Notes under the pieces: generated by a model
Seen by the model: only the letters and a program-made list of their open reading frames with translations
What the model was told of the DNA's origin: nothing
Databases searched by the model: none
Source: Hygrocybe punicea
Taxonomy: Eukaryota > Basidiomycota > Agaricomycetes > Agaricales > Hygrophoraceae
DNA: 64,000 nt
NCBI GenBank assembly: GCA_963556145.1
Contig: OY744464.1
Location: 5,580,001 to 5,644,000, forward strand
Direction of reading: 5' to 3'
Shown: piece by piece, positions 55,436-64,000 of the stretch
Layout of the letters: each line of letters begins with the position of its first letter
Position numbering within the stretch: position 1 is the first letter of the stretch
Position numbers and translations under genes: made by a program

Positions 55436-57845
55436 CTCGGGGGTCCTGGCATATACTCGATAGTGTTGTAATTCGTCTACCGTATAGATTTAGATTTAGA
55501 ATATGCTTCCTAATTGGGAGTTTTCCGCCAATGTTTGCTGTGCCACCTTTTCTAAAGCTCTACAAGCTCCTCTCGCACCACTCAGGATCAAAGGGAGAGA
55601 CACTGTTTCCTGAGCCCTACGGTTCTCTTCACTCCTTTGAATCATGATGTTCTTACAAGACAAAGGGGATCTGACGACACAATGCCAATGAAGCCAGTGC
55701 GTACAACAAAGCCAACACCTGGTGCCAATGACCACAAATGGCATGGTGCTGACGAGGACCGAAGTTGACAGGTACATTATCATTTTTCTCCGTGTTCACC
55801 AGGAAAGCCGGAGGATGATAATTCATTTTACTGCTGTTTCAAGTTATAGCTTAATCGCTTCATTTTCTAAGAGCGACTCTTTGTGAACAGGACTATTTCA
55901 AGATAGTCTTTCGTTGGAAGGTGATAAAATCGAGTATACATGTTATCATATGTGTACTCGATCTGAAGAAGGTATGTTGGCAAATTATAAGCATTGGAAC
56001 TGGGTGGAAGGAACGTGTGGTGGTGGTGGCGGCGGAAGATGTGGAGGTAGGAATCGTGTTTGCTGGTTTCGGCTTCAAAGGGACTGTTTATGCTACAATA
56101 CACCAGGGATACCTATCCTTGGTGGCCAAGTGCGAAAAATCAGTATGATGGGATGTCTAATAAGATGAGTTCTTTTTTTACCGTGTCTGTGTAAATTATT
56201 TTCACTCGTAAACGAGTGTTTTCAGGTCTTATCCAAGTACTTGCCTTTTTGGACGCGTGACTTTAGGACGTGCTTGTCCTTGCACTTTATTCTCGCACTT
56301 TATCCTCCTCGCATTCCATTACTCACACACCACCACCTCATGCCCAGAGACGTCTCGTACACCGCCAACAACGTTGGCCATGCTCAGATTGACTTCGCAT
56401 CAGCATCGTTCCCATACTTGGTGCCCTGGTTCTTCTGTCATCATAGATGTTACTTATACAATGTGAACAGCGAAGTTCACCTACACCACCACCACTACGC
56501 CCTTCGCCGCAACCGTTATTACAATCAGCCGAACGTAAACATTTGGAAGTGTGTTTTGGTGGTTTACATTGCTATTTTCGTGGGTTTCCTTGCTCGGTAA
56601 GTGAATCTCTCTGTCTCCGTTTTCCTTAGTTGTGAAAACCTCACAATATACAGTATGTTCTACAGGGTTTTGACAAGCGGAGGATCCGCTTGACTTGTAG
56701 CCATCCAAACATCCTCAACAGTGGTGAGTACCATTGTTTAGACCACCCGTTCAACCTCTAACGACTTTTAGGAGATACAGGATGGAAATTGGACATTTTT
56801 AATTAGATTTTTCACTCGAACTTTCCTGTAACATTCCCCTTTCTCCATGGCCTACTCCCCCTTTCCTGCTACCTACTCTGTTATCAATTATTTGCATAAG
56901 GTGCTTCAAATTTACTTGTGGACGTAGAAACGGTCATGCGAAGACTAGGACAAAATTGATGCGATTCTACATACTACGAAAACGGTGTGTCTCCACTGTT
57001 GACAACGTTGATGACCGACTGATGGTTCCTGAGGTCATCATCGTCCTCTTCTAACTCAAATTTCAGGTGGATCTGCCGCTGTGATTGAGAAAATTTCTCA
57101 CCTTTTGGACACTCAATCTATGACGTGGACCCAACAACACGGCTCACCAGCCCGATTCAATGGGCCTTCGAGTCATCGGAAAGAGTGCCTAGCTGCATAC
57201 CCAATCGACCGCTCGACGCTTCAGTGAGTCATTGGAGGCAGTATGCACCTCCGCCTTCGACTTATTAACCTTGACCTAACAATCCCCATCAACACACTCT
57301 TAACATGGCAACTGCTCTTACCGCAGGCCAACAGACCACCGCCGCTTCATGTATGGCCACTCCCTGCTTGCACGAGCCCACCGTGCCCACTCTATTGCAG
57401 TTCGTTGTGAATGGTTAAAAGGGAAAGGGTGATCAGGGTCACAGGGTAAGTCGTGTACTTGATATTATTTCAGCCCAGTCAAAAACAAAGAAGCTGGATA
57501 CTGAAGACAGAAAGTGCAGTGACTAGAAGCCTTGATAGTAATATGTTTCACTTAATATGATTGACATTGGCACGTGATAATTGCATGTGAACTCTGCGGA
57601 GTTAAACGTCCAACTTGAACTGGGTTCGTTTTCGTGTATCATCAACTTCTCTCTTTTGTATAGTGAGTAATGTCTAATATTCTGTGCATACATACTCTGA
57701 TTGTCCCCACTGTGAAATAGTATGATCTTCATGAAACTTGTTCGATTAGCCAGTAGATATAGGTTGCACAGAATAGTCGCTTCCGGGTCCACCCGTAGGT
57801 CCAACTAACTCTCTTCATAATTTACTCACAAGCCTGGGTAAACAG
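55436..57845. other. Region between transposase and kinase, no confident gene
   Basis: A possible small ORF at 56340-56600 (ATG at 56340) has a His-rich stretch (HLHHHHYALRRNR) and a hydrophobic C-terminal segment (VLVVYIAIFVGFLA), followed by a GTAAGT donor-like site. A frame at 55921-56148 (ERVVVVAAEDVEVG) also looks protein-like. Neither is recognised. The rest shows no coding signal. Confidence 0.35.
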
Positions 57846-58897
57846 ATGAAATATACCGTGCGCGCAACATTTTGTCAGGGGAAGACTTTGCCGTTAAACT
57901 CGAGCCACTGGATGGAAAGGATCGCACTCTAGACCACGAGTTTCATGTCTACAAGAGGCTTAGCGGAGGAATTGGTATCCCTTGTGTCCATTGGTTTGGC
58001 ATGGAAGGTGGCTTCAATGCGATGGTGGTTGATCTCCTCGGCCCATCCCTCGAGGACCTCTTTGTTCAATGCCATTTTCGGTTCACGTTGAAAACTGTTC
58101 TGCTCCTGGCTGACCAGTTGGTAAGTAAATTGACTTCCAAGGTCATACTTGATTGGTTGATATCTTCCATGTCCAGCTCTGTCACCTGCAATACATCCAT
58201 ACTCGCAACTTCGTTCATCGCGATCTCAAGCCTAGTAACATCGTTATGGGTGTTGGCAAGCATGCCAACCTGGTGCACCTCATCGATTTTGGGCTATCAA
58301 ATGAGTTCAGGGATCCCAATACGCACCTGCACATTCCGTTTAACAAGGGTCTTGGCCTCATCGGAACCGCTAACTTCGCATCCATTAATAGTCACTTGGG
58401 CTTGGAGCTTGGAAGGCGGGACGATCTAGAGTCTCTCGCTTACATTCTCATATACTTTCTTCGCGGATGTTTGCCATGGCAGGGCCTGGGGCAGGGCATT
58501 CTCGAAAGCAAACGAGGAATCGCAACACATGACTTATACCAGTCGCTCCCAGTGGAGTTTCATACTTTTCTTGAACAAAGTCGCTCACTCGCTTTCGACG
58601 AAAAACCTGATTATAATCACTTTCGCAACCTTTTCAACAATCTCTTATCACAGGCGGGGTTCCAGAGTAATCCAGCATTCAATTGGGATGTTGCTGGTGG
58701 CTCAATCTCCACACCATTGAGCAGGATGGAACTTCGGGATAGCACTCCTAAGCACAAACGCAAACATCCCGCCCTCAAACACCGTATGAGGTAAGTACCA
58801 ACACATCTATATTCACTGGATTAACAACGAGTTATGCAGGTTACGCTCTCAGAACAGCATTTCACCTTCACCTCCAGCCGGCTCTAAACTCCTCTGA
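57846..58897 (+). CDS. Casein kinase 1-like protein kinase, 5'-incomplete
   Basis: Exon a (57846-58120, after an AG acceptor) reads EIYRARNILSGEDFAVKLEP, with the ATP-binding Lys in AVK. Intron 58121-58176. Exon b (58177-58791) has FVHRDLKPSNIVMG, LIDFGLSNEF, GTANFASINSHLGLE and GRRDDLESLAYILIYFLRG, the CK1 signature. Intron 58792-58840. Exon c ends at TGA 58895-58897. HRD and DFG motifs are intact. The glycine-rich loop and N-terminus are not found upstream, so either an upstream exon was missed or it is a captured 5'-truncated copy. It lies inside TAGTGTTGCC ends, so transposon capture is plausible. Confidence 0.75.
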
Positions 58898-59300
58898 ATA
58901 GTTGTTATATATTATTTGGACACTGCATACCCCATCTTCCTTTCTGTACAGTAGCCTGTAGGCATACCTGTTTGTAGTCATCTTCATTGGCAGTTGGATT
59001 TGTATGAACTCCGCACCTTGATTATGGACTTTTTAGTGGCAAAGCGCATCACAATGTGCACCACAGTGAGGTTAGGCATAAAAGCGGAATTTAAAATATT
59101 AAAAATGGTTCAAGCCGACCTCGGCAGCTGACTCAGCTGAAGTCGGGACTTCCGATTGGGCAGTGTGGCCAGCCTGGCCATTTTGGAGATAAGCTGCGGT
59201 TTTTAAAGTCCGCTCGCGGTTAGCCGAGCCGCGGCAACACTATCCATGCCTTCCCTTGCTGCCTCCTCCCAAGCCAACCCCACCTCGTGAATATGTACGT
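58898..59300. other. Right end of the TAGTGTTGCC segment and flank
   Basis: 58898-59243 is the non-coding subterminal region (GCTGACTCAGCTGAAGTC words, right TIR at 59222-59243). 59244-59300 belongs to the inverted-repeat region into which element G inserted. Confidence 0.5.
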
Positions 59301-59461
59301 TGGAGGGAGAATCTCCGGACCTCAGGAAAGAGCTCAGGGGGAGCCGTGGCTGGGAGGGGAAAGCTGAGGAAACCCAAGGATGGATGACTAAGCTACTACA
59401 GGAAAGGGAATCTACTGGCTAAGGGTCTCTGGGGTCCTAGGGGCTAGCAGCTACTGCTGCA
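59301..59461 (-). repeat. 3' LTR of element G
   Basis: Starts TGGAGGGAGAATCTCCGG and ends GCTACTGCTGCA on the plus strand; TG...CA form. Confidence 0.8.
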
Positions 59462-59518
59462 GATACCCCCCTCCACAATGGTGTGCGCCCTCGCACACAT
59501 CTCCTGCCTCTGAAAATC

Positions 59519-61106
59519 TCATCCTCCATGAAACTCCACCCACTCATCTACTATCCTCGCTATCACCGGCGCTAAGAGAGGTCCTAAAAGCGGGTCAGGG
59601 TTGCCACACTGAGGGCATACCATCTCCATGAGAATGTGTAGCATAATGTTCACATCTGGGGGGAGAAGCTCTAAGAGACTGTACCGTGAGTCAATTCCTG
59701 GGCCCCATGTGAGCTCAGCTATAGCCCATGATCGATCAATCGCAAAGGGGATGGCCACACCAAGGGCAAGCGCTATTGATGACTGGACAGGACCATACGA
59801 TGTTGATGCAGGGAAGATTGTCGGCTGTTCATCTTCTATAGTCTGAGTACCTGCGTTGACGAGTTGTGGGGGCGGTGCGATTGGTGGGATAATTTCGGTG
59901 GGAACTGGTTGGCGAGGGGGCTGTACTGGGTTGGGAAATGGGTGACGGGCGTGGCGTTGGGGTAACAGGTGACGGTTGCGGCGGCGTGTGCTGCTCCATG
60001 GTCGAGCACCTGTACATAGATCTGAAAAATCGCGTTCATATATACTAAGTTGGGATACAAAGACGGGGGCCGATGGTAGCGCTTGCGGGGGTGGTATATC
60101 ACGCTGTGGGATCTCAGGGTGCGTTCGCGATGTATTTTGGGGCCGGTACGGGGTACGGGGCGTGTGTGGGGGCGCTCGCGGCGCGTTTTGGGGCGTGTAG
60201 GGGGCTTGGGGCGTCTCTGGGGCCATTCGCGGCGCGTTCTGGGGCGTGGTCGACGTGTCGGTCGCGGTTGGGCTCAGCCGGGGTTCGTTTGGGCATGCGG
60301 GCGCTCGCGTCGGCTGTTCCTGGGTTGACAGAGACGGGGCCGGGTGTTGGGGATGCGGTGGGGGCCTTATCGACGCATTTTGGGGCGTGGTTGACGCGTT
60401 TTGCGGTGTCGTTGGACGTTGGGGACGTGGTGTGGGTCTTATCGACGCGTCGGGGGTCACTGCTGGGACGTGGGGCGTTTCTCGACGCGTGGGGGTTGGT
60501 GATGACGTGGCGGCAGCGGCTGGGCTGGACTGGGGTTCGTTTGCGTACGCGGTTGCTCGCGTTGACTGTCCTTGGGTCAACGGCGATGGGGCTGGACGAT
60601 GGGGCTGTGAGTGGGGCGTTCTGGGTAGCCCTGTTGCGTCTTGGGGTGCTGTTGGTTGCATACGCGGCGGCGGCGGTGGCGTTTGGGTATGTGGTGACGT
60701 GGCGGTCGCGTTGGACGATGGCGGCGTTGTTGGCATGCGTGCTGACGACGCTGGGGTTGGTGACGTGGTAAACGGGTGCCGTCGACGTTGTGGGGACCTG
60801 GGACGCAGTTGGCAGCCTGGGTGACGCGAATGGTTTTGCGGCCGGTGTTGGCCGCGTGTTTTCTGCCTGTGGTAAGTCCTGGGCCATTGATTCGAGGTGT
60901 GTACCTTCTTCTGCTCGACGTAGCACTTGTCATGCCGTCTTTTCTTTCTGTCGCATCTTTTCCTTCATCTTTTTCTCTGCGTTTTTCTCTTTCTCTTCGC
61001 GTTCTGCTGCTAACCGTTTTTGCAGCTCGAGGATCCATGCGTCTCGTTCCGCATGGAGTTCCTTCTCTGTCTGCCTGATCTTGTGGTTTCGTGTCTTGGG
61101 TCCCAT
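59519..61106 (-). pseudogene. Element G protein: coiled coil, Pro/Thr-rich middle, conserved C-terminal domain
   Basis: ATG at 61106 begins MGPKTRNHKIRQTEKELHAE and a charged coiled coil (LQKRLAAEREEKEKN). A TGA interrupts at about 60930, and the same frame continues (VLRRAEEG) to 60114. The C-terminal half is open in another frame (60736-59519). Middle repeats contain TPQNA and NAPRMAPETP. The C-terminus reads VNAGTQTIEDEQP, then ALALGVAIPFAIDRSWAIAE, LTWGPGID and MEMVCPQCGNPDPLLGPLLA, which looks like a real folded domain with one CxxC. I do not recognise the family. It is broken by at least one stop and one frame change unless introns are present. Confidence 0.5.
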
Positions 61107-61390
61107 GGTATAGTCGCGTAGTTAAAACAGATTGTATGCAGTTGGAAGTAGTAATTCAGGCGCGTGAAAAAAAATAGGTGAGGAGTGAGACCAAACTGTA
61201 AAAGCGGGAAAATGAGATGGAATGATGAGAAACTAAGGAAAGGGAAACAAAAAAGAGGCAAGGGGGAAAGGGCATTGTGTTGGCTGTGTTTTGCGCTTCG
61301 TTTGCGCGTCCTGTTGATTTCCTGGTTACTTGCTTCAATGTCCGAGTTTGTGTGTTTCAAATCTTTCGAGATCTGGTCCTACGGGTGCGT

Positions 61391-61413
61391 GGCTCGAATC
61401 TCTCTCATCACCA
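61391..61413 (-). promoter_or_regulatory. Primer-binding site of element G
   Basis: The plus strand reads CTCGAATCTCTCTCATCACCA, with TCGAATC resembling a T-loop and CCA at the end, exactly the form of a tRNA 3' end. The minus strand is therefore the primer-binding site. Confidence 0.75.
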
Positions 61414-61416
61414 CGT

Positions 61417-61577
61417 TGGAGGGGGAATCTCCGGACCTCAGGGAAGAGCTCAGGGGGAGCCGTGGCTGGGAGGGGAAAGCTGAGGAAACCCAAGGATGGA
61501 TGACTAAGCTACTACAGGAAAGGGAATCTACTGGCTAAGGGTCTCTGGGGTCCTAGGGGCTAGCAGCTACTGCTGCA
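61417..61577 (-). repeat. 5' LTR of element G
   Basis: 161 bp, matches 59301-59461; followed by the ACGT duplication. Confidence 0.8.
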
Positions 61578-61581
61578 ACGT

Positions 61582-62160
61582 CTACGTCAATTGACGTGTG
61601 CACTGCATTCATGAGGTGTTCAGGATGACGAGGATGGGGACAGGAGGCATGAGCAACAGGGAGGGCAACGACGAGAAGTCTCCCTGCCTTCCCTGCTGCC
61701 ACCTGAGCCAACCCCACCTCATGAATACGTACGTCTGCATCAATTGACGCATGCACGGTGTTTGCGAGGTGTTTTCAGGGTACCCACCTGTCAATGGGTA
61801 CATCACATGGGGAGTACATCACAGGGGGAGAAAACCTGCATTTGAGCTCGCTGTTGCTGATGGTGAGCTCCACTTTCTCACTCTTCTTTACATGTACATA
61901 GGCTAATTTACACCTGAAAAAAAGAGAGGGAAAAAGAGGTCCTCCTGAATTGAGGAATCAGTGGGGGTCACATGTACATGTCTGTCCTGAACACCTCGCG
62001 AACGCCATGCACATGTCAATTGATGTGGACGTACATATTCATGAGGTGGGGTTGGCTCGGGTGGCAGCAGGGAAGGCAGGGAGACTTCTCGTCATTGCCC
62101 TCCCTGTTGCTCATGTCTCCTGTCCCCATCCTTGTCATCATTGTTGCTTGCATCTATGCC
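61582..62160. repeat. Inverted-repeat region with TCAATTGA palindromes
   Basis: 61617-61769 and 61994-62150 are inverted copies (ACGACGAGAAGTCTCCCTGC and GGCAGGGAGACTTCTCGTCA). Each carries a TCAATTGA palindrome. The segment left of element G (59244-59300) is a third copy. The unit of palindrome plus GGGAGGGCAACGACGAGAAG may be the core of an unidentified element. No protein is supported. Confidence 0.55.
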
Positions 62161-62683
62161 ATGTCATCATTATCATGCCCTCTTGTCATCCAAGGTTATA
62201 GTGGTGAGGGACTGGGGACTTACCTGGGCCAGTATGTGGGCGCACCACCTCCTGGCCTTGCCCTCCCTCATTGTATTCAATGCTGTGGGTGATGGTGATG
62301 TGGAAGTTGGCAGTGGCTGCTGGTGAAGGATGATGGTAGTGAATGAAGTCGAAAGAGGCAATCAGTCATGATGTATATATTAGTAGTCCAACACTTTGCC
62401 TTGACCATGGGTTTCTCTACACAACTAGCTATAATTTTATCACCAACCTGAAGGGGCATATCTCAGTTATGTCCTTGTATTTTTTCAGTATTTTATTTGC
62501 TCTTGTTCACTGCATGATATGAGATTTACATTCAGTAGGAGACTTATTCATGCTCTGATTGGCTGCTAGGAAATTAAGTAACCACAAACCTCCTGCAAAC
62601 CTCCCACGAACCTCCCATGAACCTCCCGACCTGCCACAAACAGCCCCCCCTTGCCTTGAGCTTACCCTTCATTACATCCCATT
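62161..62683. other. Spacer without gene
   Basis: AT-rich with CTCCCACGAACCTCC-type short repeats near 62590-62640. No supported feature. Confidence 0.4.
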
Positions 62684-62691
62684 GAACTTCC

Positions 62692-62912
62692 TAGTGTTGC
62701 CGTGGCTCAGCTAAAACTGACTAGCCATTTTTTAGCCATTGTGAATTAAAAATCCAGTAAAATGGCAGAAACTCTGAAAATATTTGAGTATGTGCACCAA
62801 TGTGATTTACATCCATGACAATTTATATGTGATTTTATTAATTTTACTAGAATTTTAATTCGCAATGGCTAAAAAATGGCTAGCTGGTTTTAGCCAAGCT
62901 GTGGAAACACCA
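62692..62912. mobile_element. 221-bp hAT MITE with TAGTGTTGCCG end
   Basis: Left end TAGTGTTGCCGTGGCTCAGC; right end in reverse complement TGGTGTTTCCACAGCTTGGC. Complementarity runs inward (GCTAAAACTGACTAGCCATT). The 8-bp duplication GAACTTCC is perfect (62684-62691 and 62913-62920). The left end matches the right end of the 49862-59243 segment (TAGTGTTGCCGCGGCTCGGC) closely, so it is probably a deletion derivative of that family. Confidence 0.85.
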
Positions 62913-62920
62913 GAACTTCC

Positions 62921-64000
62921 CCCCTCAAGCTGTGATGTCCTATAGGCAGATCTTATACAGAATGAACTAGAGTGGTGGATGCAGACAAAGCCAGCAGAAT
63001 GGTTTGAACCCTATTGACTAACCATCCTGAGAGCCTCATATGCATCCTGAGTGCTGCCAAGGGTGGAAGAACCTGCATGTCTTCTGAGCTTGTTGAGCTT
63101 TTTGGCCAAGGTTTTTGGTCCACCTTTTTAAACCCTTGAAGAACTTGTGCTACTTCTGAACTTTGTTGAGCTTTTTTGTCAAGTCTTTTGGACTTTTTTC
63201 TAAAACATCTTCCCTTACCTTTTGACACCTTTTTCTCAGTTTGTTAGATCTTTTTTAAAAGTTCTTTAGTTTGGATTACTAGCAGTATTGGTAATTTTGG
63301 AATAAATGGTATGGTAATTTGGAGCCCCCTACTGTTGTCGTTGTCACCACCCTTGCTGCCACTGATGGTCTCATTGTTGTGGTGGAATGGGCACTAGTGA
63401 GAATCTCTATATGTGTATGTGTGTGTGTCATCCACTGGTCTCTGTCTCTATCTAGCAATGCATCTAAGTCTGAACATCACGTGATATACTGACTAAGCAT
63501 GTCACATGCCTCCCACTACATCTCACCTGATCTTCCCACAGTAATAGCCTTATAATGCTAAGTGATGACACGTGGGGTTTAGCATCGTTAGGCTAAAATC
63601 TGCTGTTTTCCTTACACCGGTGGGATCTCCAGTGATACCAGCAACTTCGTAGCTAAGTTTTATAGATGATAAATATAATAAATATAATAACCTAAAGAAG
63701 GGGATCGGGATAACATCTGGCATCAGGAACAGGTGGCGGCATCATTTCGGATCTTTCCGCCGCTGTTCCAGCTGCTGTCAGGGAAGCCTTGAGCTCACTG
63801 TTGGTGACAGTGAGCTTGACTTCCTCACTATCCCGCCATCCTTTCAAGCTGTTTCTTTTATATATCACATATTGATTGTTCTACATACTGTATATAGCAT
63901 AATATACATGAAAATATGTGGAGAAAAGGCAAAATAAAAATAAAAATGTAGGGGGACACATAGGGTGCCGCTGCCAAATGGGTGGGTGCCTACCTTCACA
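62921..64000. other. Right edge, no confident gene
   Basis: Imperfect repeats of CTTGTTGAGCTTTTTGG and TTTTGGACTTTTT at 63080-63200 and a short GTGTGTGT run near 63412-63430. A 91-codon Lys/Ser-rich minus ORF (62953-63228) lies over these repeats and is not supported as a gene. GAGCTCACTGTTGGTGACAG at 63791-63810 resembles 61842-61861 (GAGCTCGCTGTTGCTGATGG), suggesting another shared repeat. Confidence 0.35.

Larger units (their letters stand above)
49862..59243. mobile_element. TAGTGTTGCC-bounded segment with hAT transposase (putative autonomous hAT, rearranged)
   Basis: The left end is TAGTGTTGCCACAACTCGGC. The right end (reverse complement) is TAGTGTTGCCGCGGCTCGGC. Both are followed by GCTAA-rich subterminal DNA and look like a matching pair. 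Inside are KDZ cysteine-cluster exons, an intron-rich hAT transposase and a casein kinase 1 gene. The 8-bp flanks (GTTGGGAA left, TCCATGCC right) do not match and LINE2 does not resume on the right. Either the ends come from two insertions or the locus has been rearranged. Confidence 0.5.
59301..61577 (-). mobile_element. Short-LTR retroelement G
   Basis: 161-bp direct repeats at 59301-59461 and 61417-61577 differ at few positions. A perfect ACGT duplication lies outside (59297-59300 and 61578-61581). On the minus strand, three bases after the 5' LTR, TGGTGATGAGAGAGATTCGA is an excellent complement of a tRNA 3' end. The interior encodes one large low-complexity protein and no polymerase, like TRIM or LARD elements. 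It has the same PBS type and similar LTR start (TGGAG with an early hairpin) as element H. Confidence 0.85.

Noticed and set aside
61391..61413. tRNA gene fragment
   Set aside because: Only the 3' end of a tRNA is present and it abuts an LTR, so it is a primer-binding site.
62953..63228. 91-codon Lys/Ser-rich minus ORF
   Set aside because: Covers imperfect T-rich repeats; no other support.

Overview
The window looks like transposon-saturated DNA from a basidiomycete fungus (probably an Agaricomycete). The signs are short 46-70 nt GT-AG introns with CTAAC-type branch points, KDZ-associated cysteine-cluster exons, an intron-rich hAT transposase, LINEs with C-terminal RNase H, and a remnant of a CRN-type (Crinkler-like) protein. 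I see no confident ordinary host gene. Nearly every stretch is a mobile element or an element nested in another, and most insertions can be dated relative to each other by target-site duplications (TSDs).

Layout. 2-969: frameshifted CRN-like remnant. 1132-1539: TA-flanked MITE. 2367-15698: minus-strand LTR element A (589-bp LTRs, broken gag, no pol). Element A carries an antisense coiled-coil/Zn2Cys6 gene split by a solo LTR (3794-4577). It was invaded by a nearly intact LINE (LINE1, 7342-13750) and, in its 5' LTR, by a 1.3-kb hAT-like element (13822-15133). 15699-18872: degenerate DNA with a helicase fragment. 18881-20255: hAT-like element F1. 20256-26117: remains of an older element with a Ser/Thr-rich minus-strand ORF, interrupted by the 150-bp-LTR element H (21685-25339), which itself holds element C (21903-23889).

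26118-49861: a second LINE (LINE2) split in frame by element D (29325-47746). D contains the 15.9-kb inverted-repeat element E (30281-46187). E in turn contains a 371-bp hairpin MITE and the 5.7-kb LTR element B (32476-38210) with apparently identical 919-bp LTRs. That is four levels of nesting. E is folded about a palindrome at 41281-42014. Its arms carry mirrored spliced exons for acidic and low-complexity proteins, and 44-bp minisatellites.

49862-59243: a segment bounded by TAGTGTTGCC inverted ends. It holds a KDZ cysteine-cluster fragment (interrupted by element F2), a hAT transposase gene with many introns, and a 5'-incomplete casein kinase 1 gene. 59301-61577: LTR element G (161-bp LTRs) inserted in an inverted-repeat region. 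62692-62912: MITE with the same TAGTGTTGCC ends.

How the parts may work together (inference): the hAT transposase at about 52990-55435 is the best local candidate for mobilising the non-autonomous TAGTGTTGCC elements, all with 8-bp TSDs. LINE1 could supply reverse transcriptase but has one late nonsense codon. Neither A, B, G nor H encodes a polymerase. An approximately 52-bp palindrome with a TCAATTGA core recurs eight times in families with different termini and is the least explained signal in the window.
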